The notes below the pieces were generated by a model, which saw only the letters and a program-made list of their open reading frames with translations, made no database searches and was not told the origin of the DNA. From Cephalopachus bancanus (Eukaryota > Chordata > Mammalia > Primates > Tarsiidae), in NCBI GenBank assembly GCA_027257055.1, contig JAPVLO010000276.1, positions 1,054,001 to 1,118,000 on the forward strand: 64,000 bases of DNA, given 5' to 3'. Below, piece after piece: positions 19,591 to 35,700 of the stretch (its first letter is position 1; each line of letters starts with the position of its first letter). Made by a program: the position numbers and the translations under genes.

Positions 19591-21640
19591 TCCCACAACC
19601 CTGTCCTAAAGGGCCGGGAATTGAGTTGAATCCTGGGCAGGCGGGGTATGGTGGGACTTGGGGGCTTGGCTGTGTGGTCTCAGCCCCCTCCTGGGTACAC
19701 TGCAGATGCTGGTGATCATCCAAACCGGGTGTTGGGTGCATTTGAAGAGACAGACTCCAGGGCTTAGCAAAGCTCCTAGCAGTGGGTAGTGTTCAGAAAA
19801 CATGAGCCATTATGATCATTTCTGAAGTGCAAGAGGAAAGGAGGTCCCGGCTGCTTGTCTGCCACTCTGGAGACTGAGAAGTGGACATGGTGATCTCCCA
19901 GCTCCTGCCCAGTTTGGAAGCCCCGGGAGTGATTCCCACAGTGTTCTCCCTTTCCCATAGAGGCCTCTCTCTGTGCTTTGGGGCTTTGGGACTGCCAGCC
20001 CACAGTGGTTGGCCTCACCAGACAGAGTGTTTGTTGAAGGCCCTCCCCGGTGACGGCCACCTTGAGCAGAAGCTAGACAGAAGCAGAGCCCTGGGCCCTG
20101 CGGAGTTAGGAGGCTCTGCTCTGACCTGGGGGTACAGCTGACCTGAGCCCAGGGCAGGCTCAGGACGGAGGATTTTCTTCTCACCTAAGCCTCGACCTGG
20201 AAGGAAACTTGGGGCATGCATAGAGCATGATCAGAAACCTAACTCTGCCTCAGTTTCCTCAACCGTAAAGTAGGGTTAGTGATAGTTGGGGTGGGGGTCG
20301 AATGTGGCTATCTGGGTAAAGTGTTCCCTTCTCTTCCTTCCCTGTGGAGACCAGACCAGACCACAGGGCAGAGCTCCCTGAAAGCTCAGCTGCTCTCCTT
20401 CATGTGAACGTCCCTGGAATAAGACCCTCACATCAGGCAGGACTGGCAGAGAAGGAGTGGTGGTCACAGGAGCATTCGGGAACCTCTCCCACTTCTCCAG
20501 AGCACAGCAGCTGCCAACGCTTTCCAGGTTGTCATTCCTCCGCCTGCCACTAGGAGCCATCATAGACGGCCTTTCCCCCCTTCACAGCTGCCTGAAAGCC
20601 CAGCCTCCCTGACATGCCATCATCTGGTCCCCCAGCCCTCCCTCCAGGGCCCCCTTGAGCCCCGTGCCGCAGGTGGCCATCACATGCCCCTCAGAAACCC
20701 ATATCGGCTCATGCGCAGCCTCCTCCCACGGCCTCACCCCATGGCAGGTGGGCAAGTCAGGTGATACGTTCTGAGGTTCCGAGGGCTCCCCTGTTAAGTG
20801 GTGTAATTTAGCCTGGGTTCTGTGTTTTGATTTTGCCCAGCTGCGTCTGTGTGCATTTAGATTAATCCTGTTAGCTGGCGGGAGCGGGGCTACCTGCTGT
20901 TTATCAAGAGTGCTTGTGCGATTCCCGTTTGATATGCAGCCACCCTCCCTGGGCAGAGGAGCACCAGTCCCCTTCATCCCACAGCAGCAGCCAAGAGGTA
21001 GAGGGTCCCCCGGTGGGCTCGCCTGCACCATCCACACTGGGCAGGTGGTTGCAGGGTCTACAAGCCCACGGACCCGTCCATGGCACACAACTCTTCCCAG
21101 CACCTACCTGGGGCTCCAGTTCTATCATGAAAACTTCAGACTGCAGCCCTGGAGTCTGGAAGGCTGCAGGATCATGGGTGCCGCTGATCTGGAGCCAGCC
21201 GGGGCAGGAGTGCCCCGACATTTCCTTCACTTGATTCATATGGGTGCCAGGACTGAATGAAGAAAAGTGACAGTCCTGGTCTGTCACTGTCAGCAGTGGG
21301 ACCTCAGGTGCATCCCTTGACTTAGTTTTCTCACCTATACGATGGTGCTAGTGACACCTGGCCTACGTACGCAGAAGTCTGTCCTAAAGGTGAAATGAGC
21401 CACCGTTGAATGCTCGCTGTCAGGTGCAAGGCAGCGAGAGTCACATGGTGGGCACACGTTGGGAGCAGGGCTTGTTCTGTCACTTTACAACGTGTCCTTT
21501 AGAATGTCACTTCTCTCTTTCTTCATGTGACTTCTCTCTTTCTTCAACTGTGAAAGGGAGATAATAATACTCCCTCATCTATCCATGGTTGATATGAAGA
21601 CCAGGGCCAACTGAGATGGATTTCTGCCATTGTCTCTCAC
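19591..21640. other. Intergenic, weak MIR patches and one motif-rich block
   Basis: Short MIR-like patches in plus orientation occur at about 20230-20275 (CTGCCTCAGTTTCCTCAACC) and 21270-21610. A 21-22-base near-tandem (GTGACTTCTCTCTTTCTTCA and its neighbour) lies at 21509-21546. The block at 20800-20910, with TTTAGATTAATCCTGTTAGC, is a weak regulatory candidate. The long minus-strand frame at 20582-21103 has no family signature. Confidence 0.4.
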
Positions 21641-21645
21641 TCTGC

Positions 21646-21950
21646 TTTTTTTTTTTTTTTTTTTGAGTTGGAGTCTCATTCTGTCATCCAGACTGGAGTG
21701 CAATGGCACACTCACAGCCACCGCAGCTTCAACCTGCTGGGCTCAGGCGATCCTTCCACCTCAGCCTTCCAAGCAGCGAGAACTACAGGCACACACCACC
21801 ACACCTGGCTAATTTTTTGATTTATTGTAGAGACGAGGTTTCGCCAAGTTGCCCAGGCTGGTCTCGAACCCCTGGACTCAGGCAATCTCCTTGCCTCAGC
21901 CTCCCAAAGTGCTGGGATTACAGGCTTGAGCCACTGTGCCTGGCCCTACC
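21646..21950 (-). mobile_element. Alu SINE, antisense
   Basis: Poly-T, then GAGTTGGAGTCTCATTCTGT, the inverted linker TTTTTTGATTTATTGTAGAG and the inverted left arm to GCCACTGTGCCTGGCCC. It is the full dimer of the type common in this window. Confidence 0.94.
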
Positions 21951-22445
21951 CTGCACTTTCTACCCAGCTTCTGCTCTCATGCTGGGCAAGTGGTGAGGAA
22001 GAAGTCATCACCCTCATCCTACTGAGAAGGAAACCACTGCCTCCAACCCTGTGCCCACTGGGCGGGGACTGAGGGAGTGGAGTACTGTCCCTCTGCTCAG
22101 GACCACATGGGTGGAGCGGCAGGTGGAGCAGGCCAAGGCTCCTTAGGGCTGCATTGGGTCGGAAAAATTCACCCCCGTCAGAACCCCCCTACCCCAACAC
22201 TGATGAGCCCTCTCCTGCCAGAGGTCACCAGTGCAGCCGTCCCCCAATGCCACCCCTCCCAGGGGTGCACCCACACTGCACCTCTTCCCCAGGAAAGCAT
22301 CCCTCAGGCTCCATCCATCTTCTCACTTGGAAAATTCTTCCTGAGCAAGATCACTCATCCTCACGGTCTAAGCCTTCGTGCTAAGATTCTCAGCCTCCAT
22401 CTCCACCCACACCTTGCCCCAACCTGAAGTTTTTTGGGGGGTTGG

Positions 22446-22610
22446 GGCTTTTTTTTAGAGACAGAGTCTCACTCTGTCACCAAGGCTAGAGTGCAGTGGC
22501 ACAATCATAGCTCACTGCAGCCTTGACCTTGTGGGCTCAAGCAATCCTCCCACCTCAGCCTACCTAGGATCTCCATCTACAGGTATGCATCACTATACCC
22601 AGCCACTCAT
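22446..22610 (-). mobile_element. Monomeric Alu-like SINE, antisense
   Basis: GAGACAGAGTCTCACTCTGT to ATACCCAGCCA is one inverted arm only, with older divergence than the dimers. Confidence 0.85.
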
Positions 22611-23230
22611 AATGTTTACAACATGCTGTCCAACCACATGATAGCATGCTTCAGTGCTTCATTTCTTTCTATAGCTGAATGATGTTGTATGGATGGACCA
22701 CATTTCGTTTATCCACTCATCACTTGATGGATATTTGGGTTGTTTCTTCTTTGGGGCTATTATCAATAATGCTGCTATGAGCATATCTATACAAGTCATG
22801 GTGTGCATGCATGCTTTCAATTCTCTTCAGTATAAGCCTAGGAGTAAAATGATTGGGTCACGTGGTAACTGTATGTTTAACCATTTGAGGATCTGCCAGA
22901 TTGTTTTCCACAATAGCTGCACCATTTAACACTCTCACCAACTGTATATGAGGGCTCCAATTTCTCCACACTCTTGTGAACACTTGTGATTGTCTGTCTT
23001 TTCAATTATTACCGTCCTACTGAATGCGAGGTGGTATCTCATTGTGGCTTTGATTTACATTTCCCTGAGGACTGATAATGTGGTACATCTTTTTATGTGC
23101 TTTTAGGCCACTTATGTATCTTCCTTGGAGAAAGGTATATTCAGATGCTTTGCCTATTTTCTAATTGTGTTGTCTTTTTCTTAGTGGGTTGCAAGTGTTC
23201 TTTATATATTCTAACTACAAGTCCCTCAGC
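22611..23230 (-). mobile_element. Old L1 fragment, antisense
   Basis: On the plus strand it shows the classic inverted L1 words: TGGACCACATTTCGTTTATC, GAGTAAAATGATTGGGTCA, ACTCTCACCAACTGTATATG, GAGGTGGTATCTCATTGTGG and GTGTTCTTTATATATTCTAA. It covers the end of the second LINE-1 reading frame and its 3' flank. The frame is broken by stops. Confidence 0.88.
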
Positions 23231-23269
23231 TCAGATTTGAACACCTCACTGAGCCCTGCCTTGTGGTTT

Positions 23270-23430
23270 AGGGGGAGGACCATGGCTCTGGGATTAGACT
23301 GACCTGGACCCAAATCTCAACTCGGACACTTAGTAGTAGAGAATTTGCTATTCAACTCATTCATAAAACAGAGGTAATAACACCTGTGAAATAGTCCACT
23401 CGAGGCACCATGTGCTCACCTGGCACTAGG
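23270..23430 (+). mobile_element. MIR SINE
   Basis: GACCATGGCTCTGGGATTAG, ACTGACCTGGACCCAAATCT and a degenerate CAACTC...AAAACAGAGGTAATAAC end follow the sense MIR order. Confidence 0.75.
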
Positions 23431-23612
23431 CACAGGGCTGGCAGTTTTACAACCTTCCCACTGAGGGAGGAACAGTCTGGCAGATCTTACAGATGAGGCC
23501 ATGAAGGCACAGAGAACTTCCTAAGAATCACAGAGTAGTAAGTGGCAGAGCTGGGACTTGAACCCACTCCAAAGCCAAGAGCCACGGTGCCACCATGCTG
23601 CCTTCCCAAGGT
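23431..23612 (-). mobile_element. MIR-like SINE fragment, antisense
   Basis: TCTTACAGATGAGGCCATGA, GGCACAGAGAACTTCCTAAG and AGTAAGTGGCAGAGCTGGGA are the inverted MIR end, lying head-to-head with the preceding sense MIR. Confidence 0.7.
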
Positions 23613-24600
23613 TGGCAATCAATGGGTGTTGAATGAATGAATGCCTTCACAGACAGGGAACTCACTATCTCACAAAGCAGGCTGCTCCACTGCTAGATTC
23701 TTCTAGCTACTACAAAATTATTTCTGTCATTGAGCAAAAATTGTCCACCTCCCATCATAACTCCCTCCCACTGGCCCTAGTTCTGTCCTCTAGAGCATAC
23801 CTGGTGTCCGGAGCCTGGGGTCACCCCTGCTGACTCCAACTCTGGTATACAGGAGGCCCCCTCCCCTCCCCCACTCACACACACATAAGCCCCGGCCCTG
23901 GCCCATCTGACCCAAGGCTGAGTCTGGGAGTGCCCACCTCTAGCAGGTCTATCCCAGCTCTTCCACTCCAGAGACCAGGGACTGAGGCCACCTGTAGACA
24001 AATAAGGTCCTTGTCAGTGGTGAAGGGACACCCGCTAATGCAGCCTTCATGACCCCATCAACGCCAGGTCTGGTTATGGCAGGAATGGGACCCAGCAAGA
24101 GCTGAGGAACCTGTGACTGATGGGAGAAGGGTGCACTGGGATTCACTTGTTCTGGCCATCTGAGCAATCTCACGCTAGGTTGGCCCTGCGATTACACTAC
24201 CTTGGAGCTGACCCCTCAAGGCCCCGTGACTGACCTGACAGAGTGCCTGAGACCCCAATCCCAGGCCATAAGGCTTAGACAGCCTTGGAGGGAATTGGGG
24301 AAGGGGAGCACATGACTGCATGAGGCAGGAGAGAGAGCACCTGAGTCCCAGGTAACCTGCCAGGACAGCGGGAGCTTCACATCTGTCTCCAGGAAGCATC
24401 GTCCCCGTGCCCCTGCACCACAGTCCACACCTGAGAATTCAGGCTGGGAAGGACAGGCTGGGACTGCCCCTGTTGGCCTCCAGGACTGAGGCCTCGGCAA
24501 TCCAGAGTCAGGACCCCAGCTGTGCTCAGGAGGCAGCAGGAACTCGTCCTGACACGGGAAGGATGAAGGGCCATCCGTTCAAACAACTCCTGCAATCAGT
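23613..24600. other. Intergenic, nothing recognised
   Basis: Unique-looking sequence, G+C-moderate, with overlapping short frames on both strands and no family signal. Confidence 0.45.
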
Positions 24601-24611
24601 GCTACACTTGA

Positions 24612-24775
24612 GAGGTTTCAGAGCCTGGTTTGCTGTCAGGTCAACCTGAGTTTAAATCCTGCCTCTGCAAGTGACTTTGCCACCCTGGTCTCAACTTGCA
24701 CGTCTGAAAAATGGGGACACTGATGCTGTCCTTGCTCACCATGTTGCCATAAGGATTAGACGAGTTATCCAGCCA
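24612..24775 (+). mobile_element. MIR SINE
   Basis: GTTTCAGAGCCTGGTTTGCT, AAATCCTGCCTCTGCAAGTG and AAATGGGGACACTGATGCTG follow the sense MIR order. Confidence 0.75.
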
Positions 24776-24779
24776 GTTC

Positions 24780-25110
24780 TAAAAGGTTAAATGATTCCAT
24801 GTATATGATGTTCTAGAAATGACAAAATCATAGAAATGGAGAAAAGATGGGTGGTTGTCAGGGGTTAGAAAAGAGGAGAGAAGGGGAAGGTTTCTATGAA
24901 GGAACAGCAGGAGGGACGTGCTTGTGTGATGGAGCTGCCTGTATCTTGACTGTATCAAATCCACATCCTGGCCATGACCTTGGACTGTTGTGTTGCAGGA
25001 TGTTAACACTGGGAGAAACTGGGTAAAGGGACTGTTGAATCATCTCTATTATTTCTTACAACTGAATGTGAATCTCCAGTGATCTCAAAATAAAAAGTTT
25101 AATTTTTTAG
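24780..25110 (+). mobile_element. Old L1 3' untranslated region
   Basis: AATGATTCCATGTATATGAT, GTTCTAGAAATGACAAAATC, GGTGGTTGTCAGGGGTTAGA, a later CTGTATCTTGACTGTATCAA and a terminal CTCAAAATAAAAAG match the 3' end of mid-age mammalian L1 copies. Confidence 0.78.
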
Positions 25111-25409
25111 GAAAGAGAGTTATTTACATAATGTCGGGTTCGGAGGAAGCACTGATCCATTAGCTATTCCTGCTCCTCACACCCTGGGTTTCTCTACAGG
25201 CTGGTGCAGCCTGGTTTAGCAGCTTTTATTTCTGTGCCTGCCATGAGGACTTAATAAATGCAGGAGGGAGAATGAGTGAGTGAATGAATGAATGATGATT
25301 ACAGCAAGTGAACTACTGACTTCTCAGGAAATGAAATGGGCTTACAGCAAGAGGTACTTGGGAGAGATGCAGGAACTATCTTGCAGTCCTAGATTGGTCA
25401 GCCGGGCCC
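25111..25409. other. Intergenic, TGAA-type short repeat only
   Basis: GAGTGAGTGAATGAATGAATG near 25273 is a short tetranucleotide tract, possibly an L2 tail. Nothing else was recognised. Confidence 0.4.
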
Positions 25410-25760
25410 CTGCCTGGCTGCATCCACGCTGGCTGCGTTCCTTGTCGGGGGCCGGCTGCGTGACTTCCAGGACAGCAAAGTGACGCACTTTAATTAGCGC
25501 AAGAGTAAATTACATCGGACGAAGAGAGCCCGACTTCTCCCGACGGCGCGGGGAAAATGGAAGCCTAGCATTTTCAATTTAAGGTTTAGTTAGATAATGC
25601 CTATTGGTGCCAGTAGATTACAGAGTGGATATTAAATCCTGCAGGATTTGGAATCCGAGCACACAACAGGAATCCGTAAGTAGGGGAAGCAGCCGGAAGG
25701 GGCTGGCCTGCTGTCCTCAGCCACAGAGAGCGTCTCTCCGTGAAAAAGCAGCCGGCACAG
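25410..25760. promoter_or_regulatory. CpG- and TAAT-rich unique block, candidate enhancer
   Basis: The block combines retained CpGs (GACTTCTCCCGACGGCGCGG, AAAGTGACGCACTTTAATTA) with homeodomain-type words (TTTAATTAGCGC, AATTTAAGGTTTAGTTAGAT). It is flanked by ordinary sequence and has no repeat identity. Retained CpG plus AT-rich cores is a pattern of conserved developmental enhancers, but conservation was not tested. Confidence 0.3.
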
Positions 25761-25979
25761 CACAGGGTCCTTGAGAGTTCGCTGATGGCTTCAGAGAGGT
25801 GGATGATCACTGGAATTCCAGGGGCTGGAATCACTTTCCTTTCTGGCTCTCTGACCAAAGTCTCCCCATGGGTAGACTCAGGCCCAAATGCAAAAGGTAT
25901 GGGCAGTCAAAACAGAAACCCACACCTCAGTCTCATCCAACCCTTCCCTCCCCTCTCCATCCAGCCATCCAGTAAGCTT

Positions 25980-26215
25980 TTATGCTACCTTCAAAACAGC
26001 TCGAGCATCTCCTCCTCCAGGAAGCCTTACAACCTACTTGGATTCCTCTGTGACCCCAGAGGACCCCAGCCTTCCTCTGGCGTAGCATTCCCCACTGGTT
26101 ATTACAATCACAGACACCTCTCTCCCTCGATCCTCACTCTCTGAAAGGTGAGACCATGACTCACTCTCCCACACCCTTGCTCCCAGGCACAAAGGGTACC
26201 CAAAACACTTGTGCA
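25980..26215 (+). mobile_element. L2 LINE fragment
   Basis: AGCATCTCCTCCTCCAGGAAG, CTTACAACCTACTTGGATTC and later GTTATTACAATCACAGACAC resemble the plus-oriented L2 3' region. Confidence 0.6.
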
Positions 26216-26689
26216 GCACAGATGGGATTTTACATTTGCATCTCTTTCCCAACAGTTGTTGCATTTTGACTATGCGATACATTCACAGCCTTCAAGATTC
26301 AGAAGGTAGAAAAGGATCCCCAGGAACGGTGTCCTGCCCGCCCTGTCATGCAGGTCCCCAGTTCCTCCCTGGGGGGAGGGGCACCAGTCTCTCGATGACC
26401 CTTCCAGGAGGCTTTAGCCTCATGCGAGCCAACGTGTGTGTACATTTCCCCCTTTCATAACGAAATCGTGATTAGGATACACCGTTTTTGCACTACACCA
26501 TCCCCACTCCAAGCGCTTTCTTGGAGACTGTCTCTTGTCTTTACCCAGAGGGGGGTCCTTCATGCTCCCGTGTCTCTGAGCCAGGTACTGCTGCTTCAGG
26601 AGGGGAGCTGACTGACGGGGTAGGGGCTGGAAGGGTGACCTCCTGATCCTGCTTCCCCCTTGAGCACTGATTGGCACCTTAAGATGCCC

Positions 26690-26930
26690 CTGCGACATGC
26701 CTGGATTAGTGGGCATGAGACGGCCGAAACAAGCAGCCTCGAGGCCTTGGGCCGAGTCTGTGGGACAACAGTAATGCCCATCAGTCTTCCCCAGGGCCAG
26801 GATGACGACTCTGCTCAGCTTGAAGGCTCAGGCTCAGTGGAGGCAGATAGAGAAGCTTATTAGTTTAAGCAGGATGAAATGTGTAAATTAATTACCCCGG
26901 CCACCCGTGCATGCAGCGGCTGACCTCCGT
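26690..26930. promoter_or_regulatory. Candidate regulatory block with TAATTAATTA
   Basis: GAAGCTTATTAGTTTAAGCAGG and GTGTAAATTAATTACCCCGG give clustered homeodomain cores in otherwise G+C-rich unique DNA. No gene signal was seen. Function is inferred. Confidence 0.25.
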
Positions 26931-27204
26931 GCCAGGAGGAGAAGCAGCAGCCTCCGTCCCTCCTGTGGTTTGGGCCCCCCTGCCAGACACAGCCCAGAGG
27001 ACCCATGGCCATGTGCCCACCAGAGAAGGAGGGACTCAGGAGGGACCTGGGCTCAGCTCAACCCCCAGGAACTAGAGTTAGGTGGCCTTGAGGAAATGAC
27101 AGGCGCTCTCCCAACGGCAAGGCTGGATTCTGCCATCATCACTAATGAAAGCAGAGATCAGGGAGAATAGCCAAAGGCAGAGAACGGGCCTCTGTCCTGC
27201 TCAC

Positions 27205-31740
<4,536 letters not shown>

Positions 31741-31741
31741 A

Positions 31742-32647
31742 GAGACATGACTGATGGTTTATTCTGGAGGTGAAGCCCAAGCTGAAGGTCTCCCTCCCCC
31801 ACCCCTGCAGGCTGGCCCACCCACCCATAGCCCCCATAGGCCCGGAATGGGGGTGAGAGGAGGGGCAACCCCACCACACCACTCCTAGTTGGGTCTCCCC
31901 TCCAAGCCCTGGGTGGCCGCTCCTGTGTCATGCAATGTGGAGGATAGTCAGAGGGACAGGGCAGCAGCTGAGGGTGGGGCAGTGTGGAAGGCACCCTTGT
32001 AAATACACCTGCTGTTACCAGCCCGGCCGCACCTTCCACTGTCAGGAAGAACGCCATGCATAATTTCATTACAAAATTCGTGAAATTCTGTAGGTCAATG
32101 GCATCTTCCTCAGGGTGGTGGGCCAGTCACTATTTTCATGGGTGGATTATGTCACTCTGAATAGCTTCTTCCGGCAGGCGGAAAAAAGAAGTATCTCGGC
32201 TAAGATCATCCTGCCAGTCAGGAGAGCCTGCCTGCCAGGGAGCACAAGCAGATGTGATGGAGACCCATGGCCCGGGAGGCTTCCCTCTGTGGTGGCCACG
32301 GGCTGCAGGTCCTGCCAGGCCGGCCAGGCGTTGGTAGGTAGGACCAGAGAGGGCCCGCAGGCCCTGCCTGTTGATAGAGCCAGGCTTCTGGGAAGCAGGA
32401 GGTGGGGCTAGGAGGGTGGGACGTGGGCAGTCGCCCTGGCCAGGCCTCAGGGGAGGGGGTCTTGGGAAGAAAGAGCCAACAGGTCTGGAGATAGCAGGCC
32501 AGGGCCCTGAGAGACTGGTGGGGGGCTAGGTGAGCAGCGCAGGGGCAGGCTCCCTCCCACCCAGGTGAGCACAGTAGCTTAGAAGGCATGAGCAGCAGGA
32601 TCAGTAGGGAGGCGGGGCTGTGGCGCCTTGTTCTGCCTGCCCAGGGC
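31742..32647 (-). other. TRIM29: TRIM29 3' untranslated region (predicted)
   Basis: Sequence between the stop codon and the polyadenylation signal. It is free of Alus and other recognisable repeats, unlike most neighbouring DNA, and includes an AT-rich segment (about 32045-32105) in otherwise G+C-rich sequence. Such an interval is a natural place for RNA-binding or microRNA sites, but none is asserted. Confidence 0.55.
31758..31763 (-). terminator. TRIM29: TRIM29 polyadenylation signal (AATAAA)
   Basis: The minus strand reads AATAAA here, followed by CATCAGTCATGTCTCTCATA, a plausible cleavage and GT/T-rich downstream zone. It is the only AATAAA in the 0.9 kb after the stop codon, which gives a 3' untranslated region of about 0.9 kb, in line with the known size of TRIM29 messages. 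The exact cleavage point cannot be read from sequence alone. Confidence 0.65.
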
Positions 32648-32710
32648 TCATGGGGCCTCATTGGAGCCGATCCCGTTGCCTTTGTTGACGTAGAATGGCC
32701 GGTAGTGAGA
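32648..32710 (-). CDS. TRIM29: TRIM29 coding exon 9 (C-terminus)
   Basis: The acceptor CTGCAG precedes TCTCACTAC. It encodes residues 568-587 ([11 protein letters not shown]...NEAP) and TGA at 32648-32650. The reading frame enters in phase 0. Confidence 0.95.
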   Translation of the reverse strand, partial: SHYRPFYVNKGNGIGSNEAP

Positions 32711-35700
32711 CTGCAGGGGGAAACGAGAGTGGTTAGGGAGGCCAGGTGGCAGCTGAGCCCAGCCTACCCCAACATCCCCCCAGGAGGCAGCAGAGGTCCA
32801 AATCCCAACAATTCCAGGGGCCTTGTGGTCTGACCCACAAGATCTATCTATCCTGTGATCAGGGGTTGGGCCCTAATGTTATCAGAACCTCCAGGTTCGA
32901 GTCCCAATTAGAGTTCATGCCCAGCAGTTTCTTGGTGAACTTGAACTTCAGCTCCCATCAGACTGGTCCAACTTTCCACGGCCTGGGAATGCCCTCCCAG
33001 TGCCACCATAGCTACCATTTATCCAGCACTTTCTACCCTTCAGAACTTCATAGCACTGCGCCAAGAGCTTTAGATGGATGGACTCATTTAATTTTTACAA
33101 CCACCCAATTAAATGGATTACTACTATCATATCCATTTTATAGTTGAACAAATCAAGGCACAGAGAGGCCAGGCAGCCTGCCCAAGGTCACTCAGCTGGT
33201 AAGTAGAGGGCAGGAATCCTGGCCCAGCAGGCTGGCTCCGAAGGTCACACCCCCAACACCCCTGTGTCTTGTGTCTTGGCATCACTTCTCACGTTGCAAG
33301 GGCTTCCTGTGTTTGCTTCTCTCAGTAATTCTCCCTGACAGAGGGGGTGCAGAGAGGGCAAACAACTGCCCTACCAACGTGGCTCCAGGCTTTCCCCAGC
33401 CCCGTTCCTCCCTCAGCCTGCCTCCTTGGTATTCAGTAACAACCCTCCCAGGCTTCTCTGTGTCTCACATCTCCCAGGAATTTCACAAAATCAGCACCCC
33501 TCCCCCATCTCTTCCTGGGGGCCCTGAGAAGGCAGCCTTTCAGGCTGGAGTGGAAGAGCAGAATTTAGCTGCGACCTGCCTGGGCGGGCACCATCAGCCC
33601 CTGGAGGGTCCCAGGGAGTGGATTTACCCCTGAGTGGGGTCAGAGACTGAGCCCAGCCCCACACCCCAAGGAGCCCTCAAACGGGAAACACCATCCCCAC
33701 ACCACACACACCCACCCAAGGTGTTCACAGCCCCGGCCCTTGGCCCTGTCTGCTGGGGAATGTGCATCTCCTGGCCAGCTCTTTGCTTACATCTGGTCCA
33801 CAGCAGGGTTCAGGGGGCCCGTGGAACGCCAGGGCTGAAGGTCCTTAGCTCAGACTTGGTTAACCAAGTACTAAACAAAGGAGGGAAAAGGACTTAGAAG
33901 ACAGAGTCATGCAGTACTCCATGGCAGAGCAGGGCAAGGAGCTAGGTCTTCTGATCCCGGGAGCCTAGCCTGGACCCCAGAGCAGTCTGTAAGGCAAAAT
34001 CCATAAGATGTGGAAGTAGCTGAAGCCTTTCTTTCAGGAAGGCCAGGTCAGCAATAGGGACTGCAGGTCGGTGAATGGTGCCGTTTGGTTAAGAGCCTGG
34101 ACGGTGGGTGGGCAGGAACATGGCCCCACGACATCCTGACAGGGTACTCCCTCACCCTCCTGTCTCCTTTCTGGCTCAGAGACACAGCACATGAGAGTTA
34201 GAAGGACTCTGAAATCATCCAGGTCATTCAGTTTATGTCACAGATAGGGGAACTGAGACACAGAGGAAGAATGACTCACATCGGCTCTTACACAGCAAGT
34301 GAGTGAGAAGGCTGAGGCCAACCCCACCTTCCTGACTCCCAGGCCAGCCTCTCTGTTCACCAGCACCTGCCTCCATTCTCCCAGTGGTGGGTGCTGGCTG
34401 GACACCAGGACCCTTTCTTGCATGGGTCTTATGGCTCTGATGAGCCTTCTCTTTGGGGACCCAGGCTCTGGGAGGGTGGAAAAGCATGTGGTAGGGAAAG
34501 GAAGAACCAAATCTAGGAACAGAAATCTTTTTTCTCCCCATATCTGCTTTCTGCAGTCCTGCTGTTTCAGTGCCCCTGGGCCCGGCTCCAAATTACACAC
34601 ACAATCCCTTAGCTCCCCTCGCCAGCAAATTAAAGATTCTCTCCAATTAAACCAGCCCCAGCCGCTATGTGGTCCAGAGCAAATCGCCTCCCCACGCTTT
34701 GACCTCCAAATGCAAAGACAGTGAGAGCCAGGGGCTCCAGCCCCCATTCCAGTAGAGTCCCTGATGCCACCCACATGCCAGAGCTCTCTCATCAGGGCCC
34801 AGGACAGGCCTTCCGGCAGGCTCAGCTTGTGAACGACAGGCCCTGATCAGTAGGTCTTGGGCAGAGGTCGGGCATGTCAAGTCTAAAGGGCATTAGGGGT
34901 CATCTCAGCACTCATATTAAAAAAGCAAAAGACAGAGTCCCAGGGAGGGCATCTGACTCATTCAGGATCCCACAGGCAGCAGATGGTCTGAACCCCAAGG
35001 CCACGCTTCCCTGTCATGCTGCCTTCTCGTGCCCCTGGCTTAGGGCCATTAGACATTGAACCCTAAATATATCTATCCCTAACTGTCCAGTCTTCCTCCC
35101 CCATATCATCACTGCAATGGCATCTATGCTGTCAAGAGCTGGGGAACTGCCCCAGAGAGGTGGGGCCCATCTCTAGCATATCTGTCCACTGGACTGAGTG
35201 TTTTACAGTCCCAGAGCTGGTAGAAACCAAGCTGTCAGTCCACAAGCATGGACACCAATAACCATTTACCAACTAAAAAACCAGGGCTGCCCACTTTACA
35301 GATTAGAAAACTGAGGCCCAGAGAGTGTATGTTCAGCCAGGCCTCCTGCCTGTTAGCCCTAGGTCTCTACTACCGTTGTTGTATGCAAATGCTCAGGCCA
35401 CTGCTGCCTCCTCCGTCCACCCCATGGCCCAGAGATGTCATTATCCTCCCACAGGCTCTGGGCATGTGAAGACTGGTTGCCCCCGGAAGGCCCTTCAGTG
35501 CTCAGGTCTCTGGATCTGCCTGTGCCCAGGCGGATGTCCTGGCAGTACCCCACTCACCAGCAAAGTCTGCTTGCCCGATTTCCAAGTCTGGGGTTGGGCC
35601 TTGGGGGTCTGGCTCCGCATGAGAGAGGGATAACCTGAGAAGACAAGAAACTCGGTCAGAGGGAGCACCAGCAGGTGGTCAGGGGCTCACAGGACTGGAG

